A stretch of 64,000 nt of DNA from Adhaeribacter swui (GTDB taxonomy: Bacteria; Bacteroidota; Bacteroidia; Cytophagales; Hymenobacteraceae). The first letter of the stretch is position 1, and each line of letters starts with the position of its first letter. Below the pieces are notes generated by a model. The model searched no databases, was not told the origin of the DNA, and saw only the letters and a list, made by a program, of their open reading frames with translations. Of the stretch, positions 26,936 to 35,390 are shown in pieces. The position numbers and the translations under genes are program-made. Location of the stretch: the NCBI RefSeq assembly GCF_014217805.1, contig NZ_CP055156.1, forward strand, positions 3,416,585 to 3,480,584. The letters are read 5' to 3'.

Positions 26936-27434
26936 ATTTTTCAATTTTTAAATAACGTTCGCGCACCCATTTGCGGGCTCTGGATAAATTAACCCGGATG
27001 GTATTGATGGGTAACTGCGTAATTTGTTCTATTTCTTCAAAAGAGTATCCTTCCACGTCGCGTAAGTGCAGAATCAATTTTTGCTGCTCCGGCAATTGGT
27101 CTACTAACTGGCGCATTACCTCGGCACTGTTGCTTAACTCATAACTCACGTGCGGCGATTGGGCCCCCGAGTCAATTTCCAGTTCGGCTACATCGGCCAG
27201 GTGTTTGGGCGCTTTTACCTTTAACTTATCCAGGCACAAATTTTTGGTTACCGTCATGGCAAAGGCTTCTACACTTTGGCAAGCTTCCAGTTTTTGCTGA
27301 TTGGACCAAAGTTTCAGAAAGACTTCCTGTAGGGCATCTTCGGCTTCTTCGTGGTGGCGCAGCATGGTTTTGGCCAGCCGGAAAAGCTTGTCCCGGGTGG
27401 GTAAAACTTTCTGTTTAAACGTTTGTAAGTCCAT
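26922..27434 (-). CDS. ECF-type RNA polymerase sigma factor
   Basis: The 170-residue protein has sigma region 2 (RLAKTMLRHHEEAEDALQEVFLKLW, region 2.2-2.4) and region 4 (DVEGYSFEEIEQITQLPINTIRVNLSRARKWVRE), with the short linker expected of ECF factors. It is the first gene of a minus-strand operon with the HEAT membrane protein and two DUF4097 proteins; its stop overlaps the next start, so sigma and its likely antagonist are translated together. The 246-base region upstream presumably holds an autoregulated promoter, but I could not pick out the boxes. Confidence 0.94.
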   Translation of the reverse strand: MDLQTFKQKVLPTRDKLFRLAKTMLRHHEEAEDALQEVFLKLWSNQQKLEACQSVEAFAMTVTKNLCLDKLKVKAPKHLADVAELEIDSGAQSPHVSYELSNSAEVMRQLVDQLPEQQKLILHLRDVEGYSFEEIEQITQLPINTIRVNLSRARKWVRERYLKIEKYEVG

Positions 27435-27680
27435 TCAAAAACAAAGACGACACCAGCCCAAAAACATTACAGCAGATTTTAAAATTTTTAAAAAAGCAGA
27501 GGTGGTAGGTAGTTTATCAAAGCAGCTTTAACAAACAGTCCAACAAATTACATTTAATATTTAGTTGTAAATGACTGTAAACCAATTTACTTAAAAATTA
27601 AGATTTCCGCTTAACAGCTAATTGAAGGATTAAAATTAGAAGCAGGATTTATAAAGAAAGCGCCGGAAAGAATAAAACAG

Positions 27681-29567
27681 CTACCGGTAAATACCATCGC
27701 CAAAAACCGAAGTAATGGGACGGGAATAAATAAAATCGTTGAATTCGTAATAAGGCCGGGTAGAAGGGTACGTTTTAATGGTAGTGGGGCCCTGCGGATA
27801 AAAGCCCACTGATATTTGGATGGTGTTAAAAGTAGTGTACTCGTTATGAAACCGGAACCCGATGCCGTAGCCCTGCAAAGGTCTGGTTAAAAAAGGGTTG
27901 CTGCTGTTGCCCGTAGAAAGCCAGGCAAAATCAGCAAAAGCCACAATGGCAAACCTAAAACCGATAAAAGAAAAAGGAGTATACAGGTTGTTTTCGTAAT
28001 TAAGCACAAATTTGCGGGTACCCCGTTCGTCGGAGCTAAACCCCCGGATACCCTGTAATTTATTGACGTTTAATACGTTTTCGCCGTACTTGCGATTTAG
28101 CCCAAAAGAAGTGCGACCCCAGAAAAAATGACGTACCTGCCAGTTGTCCCAGTGGTATAGTTTAGTAAAATACAGGATATCTGCCGCAATTTCGCCTTGT
28201 TCCCACTTTTTATCCCTGATGTAGGTATCGAACTCGGCAGTTACGTTTAAATAGCCAAATTCCCGGTTGTATTTGCCAAAGCCGCCTTTAATATTCATGT
28301 AGCGCCGGTTGTATTTGTTCCCGTTCTCGAAACCGTAAGTAAAAGCCAGTAAATTACCCGCCGGAATATCTTCAGTACGGCCAAAGCCAAATAAGTATTT
28401 GTCTTTATAATATTTACGATACGTGTACCCCACACCGGCCAGAAAAAAAGTATTACTCTGGTACTCGTCGGTAGGAGGGGAGGGGTAGCGGGTAGCAATC
28501 ATGCGGGCCGAAGTAATAATCCGGGCGCGGTTATCAAAACCCAGGTTATATGATTTAAACCGGAACGATTTGCCCAACCAAAAATCCTGCGTAGAAAATG
28601 CAATATTCTGCCGGCGGCCCGTAGAGTCGGATAAGCGAACGTACGTAGGAATGTTGTACCAGTTAAGCGCAATCGCACCGGCGTACTTGGTATTAATCGA
28701 GAAAAAGTCGCGCTGCAAGCTGGCTCCTTTTTGTTTGTAGTTCACTTCGTCGCGATAAATTAACTCGCTACTGATAAAAGTTTTATAAATATTTTCTACC
28801 CGGTAGCTGCCCGTGTACTCGTACGATTGCTGCACCGAGTCGAGCCCAAACCGGTACGTGTTACGAATCTGATGGCCACTGCCAATAAAGTTAATATCGC
28901 GCAATACTATCCGCCCAGAACCGTTCCCGGCATTATACGAGCCGCCCGCGCTAATCGAAAAAATATCCTTGGTAATAACCACAATATCTACGCTGTCACG
29001 GGTAGAGGTTTTTTCGTTTACCGTTACCCGGGCATCTAAAATATAATCCGTCTGGCGCAACAAACGCTCCGATTCGCTTAAATCCAGCGGGTCGAGGGGT
29101 TGGCCTGGTTTAAAAAGTAATTTGTTGCGGATGCGGCCCTGGTGGGTTTTAATGTGCAGGGAGTTGCCGGCTTTTTCTAAAAAGTTAACGGGCTCCCGTA
29201 AAGTATCGGTAATGGAGTAGCCAAAAGCATCTAAATTTTTAATATAAATATTCCTTACAATCTTATACCCGTGCTTTTTATATTGATTGTTTAGCACTTC
29301 GGCGTTTACCCCAATGGGTTCCGGCTTCCGATCGAACCGGAAAACGGCTTTCATCAGGCGGCCCATTATTGTTTTGCGTTTCGAATAAGCTTTTATATCC
29401 GCTAATATTTTATCGGAATCCAGCTTTTTACGGGTTGTATCGGCTTCAGTGTTTTTTAAAGTATCGGGGTTGGCTTGGTTTTTTTGAGCGTAACTTGGTA
29501 CTGTAAGCAAGAGAAGTACCAGCAGTAGTAACAAAATCCATTTCCAAAAAAAATTAAGTAATACCAT
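27681..29567 (-). CDS. Omp85/BamA-superfamily outer-membrane protein
   Basis: The 628-residue protein has a signal peptide (residues 1-28), a periplasmic region with one or two POTRA-like segments (about 100-210), and a 16-strand-type barrel. The Omp85 hallmark loop is IRGFSSDERGTRKF near residue 520, matching the conserved (V/I)RGF/Y motif. Compared with BamA (about 800 residues and five POTRAs) it is short, closer to TamA-like or patatin-type translocators without the enzyme. A role in inserting or exporting a protein is likely, substrate unknown. It is divergent from the radical SAM gene. Confidence 0.85.
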   Translation of the reverse strand: MVLLNFFWKWILLLLLVLLLLTVPSYAQKNQANPDTLKNTEADTTRKKLDSDKILADIKAYSKRKTIMGRLMKAVFRFDRKPEPIGVNAEVLNNQYKKHGYKIVRNIYIKNLDAFGYSITDTLREPVNFLEKAGNSLHIKTHQGRIRNKLLFKPGQPLDPLDLSESERLLRQTDYILDARVTVNEKTSTRDSVDIVVITKDIFSISAGGSYNAGNGSGRIVLRDINFIGSGHQIRNTYRFGLDSVQQSYEYTGSYRVENIYKTFISSELIYRDEVNYKQKGASLQRDFFSINTKYAGAIALNWYNIPTYVRLSDSTGRRQNIAFSTQDFWLGKSFRFKSYNLGFDNRARIITSARMIATRYPSPPTDEYQSNTFFLAGVGYTYRKYYKDKYLFGFGRTEDIPAGNLLAFTYGFENGNKYNRRYMNIKGGFGKYNREFGYLNVTAEFDTYIRDKKWEQGEIAADILYFTKLYHWDNWQVRHFFWGRTSFGLNRKYGENVLNVNKLQGIRGFSSDERGTRKFVLNYENNLYTPFSFIGFRFAIVAFADFAWLSTGNSSNPFLTRPLQGYGIGFRFHNEYTTFNTIQISVGFYPQGPTTIKTYPSTRPYYEFNDFIYSRPITSVFGDGIYR

Positions 29568-29811
29568 AAAGGTATAAAATCACAGCTTAATAATAGGGCC
29601 TCTGCTACAGGTATACGGCCGTTTTCAATTTACTACAAAATAATTGATATCTACTATTTAAACCTATCTAGGTTTAAAATATTGCATCGGGCAGAAATGC
29701 AGCTTATAAAAATAGTTAGCGGAAAGTTTTTGCTAAAAATTAAAACTTTTTACTAAATATATTAGTTTATGTCGGAAAAGCAGTTTATTTTGCTACCCTA
29801 TAAACACCGGG

Positions 29812-31077
29812 ATGAACGATAAAATTAAAGATAAGCTAAAAATATTAGCAGACGCGGCCAAATACGATGTGTCTTGCTCTTCGAGCGGTGCAAAGCGCAA
29901 AAACCATAATAAAGGTTTGGGAAACGCCGAGGGGATGGGTATTTGTCATTCGTATACCGAAGATGGCCGTTGCGTTTCTTTGCTTAAAATATTGCTTACC
30001 AACTATTGTATTTTCGATTGTGCTTATTGCGTTACCCGGCGTAGCAACGATGTGCAGCGGGCCGCTTTTACCATCGACGAAGTTGTAAACCTGACCATTA
30101 ATTTTTACCGGCGCAATTACATTGAGGGTTTGTTTTTAAGTTCCGGAATTTTTAAAAATTCGGATTATACCATGGAGCGTTTAATCCGGATTGCGAAAAA
30201 ATTGCGCCAGGAGCATAAGTTTAACGGCTACATTCACTTAAAAACCATTCCGGGGGCTAACGATGATTTAATCCGGGAGGCGGGTTTATACGCCGACCGC
30301 TTAAGCGTGAACATTGAATTACCAACCGAACTTAGCTTACAAAAACTAGCTCCCGAAAAAAACTACGCCCAGGTTATTAAACCCATGTCGGCTATTAGTC
30401 AGGAGTTAATGGCCAGTAAAGAAGAAATTAAAATTTTTAAAAACGCGCCGGCTTTTGCCCCGGCCGGTCAAAGCACGCAATTAATTGTAGGTGCTTCGGC
30501 CGAAAGCGATAAGCAAATTCTTCAGCTTTCTGATCGGTTGTACGGTAAGTTTCAGTTAAAACGGGTGTATTACTCGGGTTACGTGCCGGTAAGCCAGGAT
30601 AGCCGCTTAGCCGGTATTGAGGTGCCACCTTTAATGCGCGAAAACCGCATTTACCAGGCCGATTGGCTGATGCGCTTTTATGGGTTTAAGGTAAATGAGA
30701 TTGTGTCGGATTTTTACCCTAACCTGGATTTAGAAATAGATCCCAAGCTATCGTGGGCTTTACGGAATATGCACTTTTTCCCGGTAGAAATAAATACGGC
30801 CGATTACGAAATGATTTTACGAGTGCCGGGCATTGGGGTAAAATCGGCGAAGAAAATTGTAATGGCCCGGCGCTTTGCCGCGCTTACCCCCGAGCATTTA
30901 ACTAAAATTGGCGTGGTACTAAAGCGGGCCCGGTACTTTATTACCTGCAACGGTAAGAGCCCTGATGCAAAAACTTTTACCGAAGACGTAATACGGCGGC
31001 GCATCTTACTCGGCGAAGGCTCGGTGCGCAATAGCTTAATTAAGCAACAGCTAAGTTTATTTCAAACGGCCAGCTAG
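29812..31077 (+). CDS. putative DNA modification/repair radical SAM protein (TIGR03916 family)
   Basis: The 421-residue protein has the radical SAM cluster motif CX3CX2C (Cys66, Cys70, Cys73 in NYCIFDCAYC), extra conserved cysteines at 22, 45 and 54, and a helix-hairpin-helix near residues 325-360 (NTADYEMILRVPGIGVKSAKK), a non-specific DNA-binding module. This arrangement is the family annotated as putative DNA modification/repair radical SAM protein, which almost always neighbours a DUF4130 protein, as here (31378). The enzyme likely acts on a DNA base or damage product, but its reaction has not been settled in the literature I know. It is divergent from the Omp85 gene. Confidence 0.92.
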   Translation: MNDKIKDKLKILADAAKYDVSCSSSGAKRKNHNKGLGNAEGMGICHSYTEDGRCVSLLKILLTNYCIFDCAYCVTRRSNDVQRAAFTIDEVVNLTINFYRRNYIEGLFLSSGIFKNSDYTMERLIRIAKKLRQEHKFNGYIHLKTIPGANDDLIREAGLYADRLSVNIELPTELSLQKLAPEKNYAQVIKPMSAISQELMASKEEIKIFKNAPAFAPAGQSTQLIVGASAESDKQILQLSDRLYGKFQLKRVYYSGYVPVSQDSRLAGIEVPPLMRENRIYQADWLMRFYGFKVNEIVSDFYPNLDLEIDPKLSWALRNMHFFPVEINTADYEMILRVPGIGVKSAKKIVMARRFAALTPEHLTKIGVVLKRARYFITCNGKSPDAKTFTEDVIRRRILLGEGSVRNSLIKQQLSLFQTAS

Positions 31078-31137
31078 CATTTTCATAACCTACTATCTCC
31101 AGCACTTAACTATTTAATCAGCCAAAAAAATACTTCT

Positions 31138-31326
31138 ATGCAAAACGTAACTAAAAACTCCGGCCAGAAAACAACTACTAAAGTTGCTCCTTTATCGTGC
31201 CATTGCAAACTTAGTTTATTAGTAGTGCACCTGCAGTACTTAACTGAAAAACGCAATGCGCGTCGGGCTAATTTAAATCCGGTACTACTAACCGAGGCAA
31301 ATGCTTTGTTTTATCAGTATATCTAA
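31138..31326 (+). CDS. small basic protein, 62 aa, between the radical SAM and DUF4130 genes
   Basis: An ATG at 31138 opens a 62-residue frame with the same orientation as the flanking pair. It is basic (KKSGQKT-like start), has two cysteines (SCHCKL) and an amphipathic LLVVHLQYL helix. I do not recognise it. It lies 60 bases after the radical SAM stop and 51 bases before the DUF4130 start. A real, lineage-specific accessory protein or a chance frame are both possible. Confidence 0.4.
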   Translation: MQNVTKNSGQKTTTKVAPLSCHCKLSLLVVHLQYLTEKRNARRANLNPVLLTEANALFYQYI

Positions 31327-31377
31327 ATCGGTAAAATTTAAAAAATAAAATTTTACAACGGTTAAAACATAGAAAGA

Positions 31378-32151
31378 ATGTTTCATTACACGTACGATGG
31401 GTCCTTTGAAGGATTATTAACCGTGATTTTTGAAATTTATGAGCGTAAAGGCTGGCCCGATAAAATCATAAAAGAACAACACCTGCAGCAAGCCAGTTTA
31501 TTTGCTGCTTCTATTGCTGTTGTAACTAACACAGAAAAGGCCGACCGGGTCTGGCAAGGCGTCTTGCGCAAAGTTTCGGCAACGGCGGGAGTGCAATTGT
31601 TTAAAGCTTTTTTATCGGAATTGCCCGAGGTGGAAATGGTAATTTTTAACTATATTAAACTGGCTTTAGCTAGCCCGATAAATATAGAAGAAAATTTTGC
31701 CGCTGATTGTGTGCGCCAAATTGCCCAGATTACCCGGCAGGTTTTCCGGGAATCGCACCGGATGGAAGCGTTTGTGCGGTTCCAGAAAACCCAGGACGAT
31801 TTGTTTTACGCGGCCATTGAACCCGATTATAACGTTCTGCCTTTAATAATTAAACATTTTACCCAAAGGTACGCCGACCAGCGCTGGATTATTTACGACA
31901 TAAAACGCCGGTACGGCATTTATTATAACTTATTAACGGCCGTTTACGTGCAATTAGAACAAGTGCCCATCAATAAGAGCGGGCAATTGCCCACCAACCT
32001 GTTAGACCAGTACGAAACCAGCTTTCAGGATTTGTGGCAGACGTATTTTCATAGCGTAAACATACCCGAAAGAAAAAATAAGAAGCTGCACCTGCGGCAT
32101 ATTCCGGCTCGTTACTGGAAGTATTTAGCCGAAAAAAGACCGGTTTTTTAA
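31378..32151 (+). CDS. TIGR03915 family DNA metabolism protein (DUF4130)
   Basis: The 257-residue protein starts FHYTYDGSFEGLLTVIFE, has the SHRMEAFVRFQ and ALIEPDYNVLPLI-type block (here AAIEPDYNVLPLI), and ends with RHIPARYWKYLAEK; all are signatures of TIGR03915/DUF4130. Its partner is nearly always the TIGR03916 radical SAM protein, and some relatives are fused to a uracil-DNA-glycosylase-like domain (TIGR03914), so a DNA-repair role is the best-supported guess. No enzyme active site is evident. The gene is the third of a co-directional set 29812-32151. Confidence 0.92.
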   Translation: MFHYTYDGSFEGLLTVIFEIYERKGWPDKIIKEQHLQQASLFAASIAVVTNTEKADRVWQGVLRKVSATAGVQLFKAFLSELPEVEMVIFNYIKLALASPINIEENFAADCVRQIAQITRQVFRESHRMEAFVRFQKTQDDLFYAAIEPDYNVLPLIIKHFTQRYADQRWIIYDIKRRYGIYYNLLTAVYVQLEQVPINKSGQLPTNLLDQYETSFQDLWQTYFHSVNIPERKNKKLHLRHIPARYWKYLAEKRPVF

Positions 32152-32280
32152 AATTTTAGATTTTAGCACGAGGATTATCGCTGGAATTTTTACTTTTAAA
32201 CAGATTTTAATTTTAGTAAACCTTAAAAATCTATCATTCGTACAAAACTTGATTTTGCTTAATTTTTAAAAAATCAATAA

Positions 32281-32302
32281 AAATACCTAAAATTAGGTAT
32301 TT
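32281..32302. promoter_or_regulatory. near-perfect palindrome upstream of the acetyltransferase promoter
   Basis: Arms AAATACCTAA and TTAGGTATTT (10 bases each) flank two central A residues. The palindrome sits about 20 bases upstream of a TATATTTG -7 box (32323-32330), the position of a -33-overlapping operator. Confidence 0.5.
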
Positions 32303-32322
32303 ACTTGCTGGTGTTACTAGGC

Positions 32323-32330
32323 TATATTTG
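32323..32330 (+). promoter_or_regulatory. -7 box TATATTTG of the acetyltransferase gene
   Basis: It matches TAnnTTTG. A TTG occurs 15 bases upstream, shorter than the usual 19-20 spacing. The transcript would have a leader of about 190 bases before 32532. Confidence 0.5.
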
Positions 32331-32531
32331 CTGCCAAAATTTTACTCTCTTCTCTGTTCTGTTGGTTGTTGTGTGATGTATGTTTTTAAGCCTATTATCG
32401 GCTAATACTGTTAAGGTGCAGTTTGTGTCTATTAAAAAGTAGCTGGTAGTTACAAGAAACAACGCATTTTAAAGTTTAATAAATATAAGTCCCCGATCCG
32501 AGTTTTAAGCCTACTTACCAACCACTAATGT

Positions 32532-33212
32532 ATGTCGTTAAATTTTAATAGGGAGCAGGAGCGCCCCGTTTGCTTTGAGTGTATCCAGGATTCTAAATTA
32601 CTTACTGCAGATACAGATTGGTGGAATCTTTACTCTAAAACTTTTGCAACCGAAGAACAAGAGCCCCCGCAAGCAATTTTGGATAGCCTGGATCAAGGAG
32701 TAGGTCTGGCATTTCGGGTAACTACCCGCGAAAAAACAATCGGGATGGCTACGGTTCATTTGCTTACTAACCCCTCTGCCGTTTTTCTGGTTTACTTAGC
32801 CATAGAACCGGCCGCGCGCAATAAACAAATAGGTTCACTTTTTTTTGATTATATCTATCAAACCGGTGCGGCTAAACTAAAAGAAAGGGGTTATCTGTCG
32901 GTAGGTTTTGTTTGGGAGGTAAGCGCAAATCCTAGCGCGAGTTTAACTGAGAATCAAACATACTCCCGTAAAATAAACTTCTTTCAGCAAAACGGCGGAA
33001 CCGTTTTGCCCTATCGTTATTTTCAGCCACCTATTAATGGCGATACCGCCGTACCCATGCAGGTCATGTTCCGGCCCGGCGATGAAGGCGTAACTTTTGA
33101 GGCTACTAATCCGGCTGCGCTCATCCAAGCCATGTATTACGAAAAATATGCCGCCATTAACTACATTAATCCGGAGTTAATAGAAGAACTGCTGGAAGAA
33201 ATTTCATCGTAA
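32532..33212 (+). CDS. GNAT-fold N-acetyltransferase
   Basis: The 226-residue protein has the GNAT acetyl-CoA-binding arrangement: VFLVYLAIEPAARNKQIGSLFFDYI, i.e. the beta4 strand followed by the Q/RxxGxG/A loop (RNKQIGS) and helix 3. The N-terminal arm is acidic, and the C-terminal 60 residues are specific to this protein. It is cytosolic; the acceptor is unknown. It is preceded by a well-formed palindrome and -7 box and followed by the ribosomal-protein promoter region. Confidence 0.82.
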   Translation: MSLNFNREQERPVCFECIQDSKLLTADTDWWNLYSKTFATEEQEPPQAILDSLDQGVGLAFRVTTREKTIGMATVHLLTNPSAVFLVYLAIEPAARNKQIGSLFFDYIYQTGAAKLKERGYLSVGFVWEVSANPSASLTENQTYSRKINFFQQNGGTVLPYRYFQPPINGDTAVPMQVMFRPGDEGVTFEATNPAALIQAMYYEKYAAINYINPELIEELLEEISS

Positions 33213-33498
33213 TAGAATTCGCTTTTTGTATAAATTAGAATTGCCCATCCTGACTTTGTTTCGCCGGGGAGCTTATCTTTGTTGCAGACCTTCTTATAAA
33301 GATGTTACCGGAGCTTCCCATTGCTCTATTTATGCAGCTCAAAAACATAATTTTTAAAAATTGATTTATTTATAAAACCGCCGTAAAGTTTAGGGTTTGT
33401 ATAGTAGCCAGGATTTTGCTTAAAAACACGTTGTACTACACCTACACACGTTATTATTATAGCGCCCGAAGTTTTACTTACAGAGATTAATAATTTAG

Positions 33499-33530
33499 TT
33501 TGCAATTGCCGATTAATGCATCTATCTTTG
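33499..33530 (+). promoter_or_regulatory. rplM promoter (TTTG-N20-TATCTTTG)
   Basis: -33 box TTTG (33499-33502) and -7 box TATCTTTG (33523-33530) with a 20-base spacer fit the Bacteroidota consensus closely. Transcription would start near 33536, about 57 bases before rplM. Confidence 0.75.
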
Positions 33531-33591
33531 TGCTCATTTTCTGGAAACAGAAAGAAAAACAAATATTTAACTAATCGCTTTAAAGCACAAA
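33527..33591 (+). promoter_or_regulatory. possible L13 leader structure
   Basis: TTTGTGCT (33527-33534) is fully complementary to AGCACAAA (33584-33591), which abuts the rplM start at 33593. Inside it, TTTCTG-GAAA-CAGAAA forms a short hairpin (33538-33553). A closed structure could hide the ribosome binding region, as in autogenous ribosomal-protein leaders. The left arm overlaps the -7 box, so the outer stem forms only in a transcript from the upstream promoter. Confidence 0.4.
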
Positions 33592-33592
33592 A

Positions 33593-34039
33593 ATGGATCA
33601 TTTAAGTTATAAGACGCTATCAGTTAATAAGGCGACCGCTAATAAAGGTTGGGTAGTGATAGACGCCGGAGACGCCACCCTGGGCCGCGTATGCAGCCAG
33701 ATTGCTAATATTTTAAGAGGCAAAAATAAGCCTTCGTTTACTCCTAATGCCGACTGCGGCGATAACGTAATTGTTATCAACGCCGAGAAACTGCGGGTAA
33801 CCGGTAAAAAGTTAAACAACAAAGTGTATGTAACGCACTCTGGCTACCCAGGTGGTCAAAAACAAACTACCGTTCGTGAGTTAAAAGCGAAATCTCCTTC
33901 TAAAGTAGTAGAAAGAGCTGTACGTGGTATGCTGCCGCGCACCCGCTTAGGCCGGGAGCAATTCCGTAACCTGTTTGTTTACGACGGAGCGGAGCATCCG
34001 CACGAAGCACAACAGCCAAAACAAGTAAAAATTTCTTAA
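33593..34039 (+). CDS. rplM: 50S ribosomal protein L13
   Basis: A 148-residue L13 with the usual N-terminal GWVVIDAGDATLGRVCSQIANILRGK and the conserved GMLPRTRLGREQFRNLFVYDGAEHPHEAQ. L13 is an early-assembling large-subunit protein and known as a repressor of its own operon in E. coli. It is followed after 14 bases by rpsI, the conserved rplM-rpsI arrangement. A strong promoter and possible leader structure precede it. Confidence 0.98.
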   Translation: MDHLSYKTLSVNKATANKGWVVIDAGDATLGRVCSQIANILRGKNKPSFTPNADCGDNVIVINAEKLRVTGKKLNNKVYVTHSGYPGGQKQTTVRELKAKSPSKVVERAVRGMLPRTRLGREQFRNLFVYDGAEHPHEAQQPKQVKIS

Positions 34040-34053
34040 CTATATACTAATTA

Positions 34054-34440
34054 ATGGAAGTTCTCAATACATCTGGTAGAAGAAAAACCTCGGTGGCACG
34101 TGTTTATATCACGGCCGGGCAAGGGAATATCACTATTAACGATAGAGATATCAAAGCATACTTTCCAAGTGAAGTACTGCAGACAATTGTGAACCAGCCT
34201 TTTCAAACTTTGAATCAGGTTGGTAAGTACGACGTCAAAGCTAATGTAAAAGGCGGTGGTGTAAGTGGCCAGGCCGAAGCAATTCGTTTAGCTATTGCTA
34301 AAGCTTTAGTGGCTGAAACAGCAGATAACCGTCCAGGGCTGAAGAAAGAAGGTTTTCTTACCCGCGACCCACGGATGGTGGAACGCAAGAAATTTGGTAA
34401 AAGAAAAGCGAGACGTTCGTTCCAGTTCTCTAAACGTTAA
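34054..34440 (+). CDS. rpsI: 30S ribosomal protein S9
   Basis: 128 residues with the GRRKTSVARVYI start, the VKGGGVSGQAEAIRLAIAKAL core and the conserved C-terminal tail KARRSFQFSKR that reaches the P-site tRNA in the small subunit. It follows rplM in the same operon and precedes rpsB by 18 bases, so the three are probably co-transcribed. Length and motifs are ordinary. Confidence 0.98.
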   Translation: MEVLNTSGRRKTSVARVYITAGQGNITINDRDIKAYFPSEVLQTIVNQPFQTLNQVGKYDVKANVKGGGVSGQAEAIRLAIAKALVAETADNRPGLKKEGFLTRDPRMVERKKFGKRKARRSFQFSKR

Positions 34441-34458
34441 TCCTAAAGATGTATCAAA

Positions 34459-35220
34459 ATGGCAAGTGTTAATTATAAAGATTTATTGGATGCTGGTGTA
34501 CACTTTGGACACCTTACCCGGAAATGGGATCCAAAAATGGCGCCGTATATTTTCATGGAAAAGAACGGCATCCATATTATTGACTTAAATAAAACCGTAG
34601 CGGCGCTTGACGAAGCTGCGGCTGCAATCCGGCAGATTGCCAAATCTGGCCGTAAAATTATGTTTGTGGCTACCAAAAAGCAGGCCCAGGATATTGTTTC
34701 GGACGAAGCAAAACGCCTGAAAATGCCTTACGTAACCGACCGTTGGTTAGGTGGTATGTTAACAAACTTTGCTACTGTGCGCAAGTCGCTAAAGAAAATG
34801 TCTACCATTGATAAAATGATTAAAGACAATGTTTCTTACGCTAACTTAGCAAAACGCGAGCGTTTAATGGTATCGCGCGAGCGCGAAAAATTAGGACGGG
34901 TATTAGGTGGTATTGCTGACCTTTCTCGTTTACCGGCTGCTTTGTTTGTAGTGGACGTAAAACGCGAGCATATTGCCATTAAAGAAGCGCAAAAATTAAA
35001 TTTACCGGTATTTGCTATTGTGGATACCAACTCCAACCCGGAATTAGTTGATTTCCCAATCCCAGCTAACGACGATGCTTCTAAATCTATTTCTTTAATT
35101 GTTAGCGTTATTGGCAAAGCTATTGAAGAAGGTTTATCCGAAAGAAAAGTAGATAAAGAAGAAACCGAAAGAAAACGTTCGGAAGAAGAAGGAGTAGCTG
35201 AAAAAATTGCTGCTGAGTAA
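34459..35220 (+). CDS. rpsB: 30S ribosomal protein S2
   Basis: 253 residues with all S2 hallmarks: [58 protein letters not shown] and a highly charged C-terminal extension (about 25 residues). S2 joins the small subunit late. It is directly behind rpsI. In many bacteria tsf follows immediately; here a hairpin terminator and a repeat lie between them, separating tsf transcriptionally at least in part. Confidence 0.98.
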   Translation: MASVNYKDLLDAGVHFGHLTRKWDPKMAPYIFMEKNGIHIIDLNKTVAALDEAAAAIRQIAKSGRKIMFVATKKQAQDIVSDEAKRLKMPYVTDRWLGGMLTNFATVRKSLKKMSTIDKMIKDNVSYANLAKRERLMVSREREKLGRVLGGIADLSRLPAALFVVDVKREHIAIKEAQKLNLPVFAIVDTNSNPELVDFPIPANDDASKSISLIVSVIGKAIEEGLSERKVDKEETERKRSEEEGVAEKIAAE

Positions 35221-35246
35221 TTCTGGCTTTTAAAATGCCTTACCAT

Positions 35247-35288
35247 AACTGAACATTAGATTTAAAATTCTGATGTTCAGTTTTTTTT
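35247..35288 (+). terminator. terminator between rpsB and tsf
   Basis: Arms AACTGAACAT (35247-35256) and ATGTTCAGTT (35273-35282) are perfectly complementary and followed by a run of T residues to 35288. The 16-base loop is AT-rich. Confidence 0.8.
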
Positions 35289-35298
35289 AAAATATTAC

Positions 35299-35385
35299 TT
35301 AGATGTTAGATAATGGACAGTAGATTTTATATCTATTGCACACCAATAACTAACTTTTAACTTACAACTCTTAACTCATAACTAA
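35299..35385. repeat. dispersed low-complexity repeat (second copy)
   Basis: GATGTTAGATAATGGACAG is followed by ACTAACTTTTAACTTACAAC and ACTCATAAC words, the same vocabulary as the 3181-3252 element. It occupies the space between the rpsB terminator and the tsf start, so tsf must take its promoter or leader from it or from read-through. Confidence 0.6.
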
Positions 35386-35390
35386 ATAAG

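Larger units (their letters stand above)
33213..33592. promoter_or_regulatory. promoter and leader region of rplM-rpsI
   Basis: Two -7 boxes are present: TATCTTTG at 33274-33281 (a TTTG 15 bases upstream) and a better one at 33523-33530 with TTTG at 33499-33502 and a 20-base spacer. Between the second box and rplM lie a GAAA-tetraloop hairpin (33538-33553) and an AGCACAAA directly before the start. The first promoter would give a leader of about 300 bases. Confidence 0.6.
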
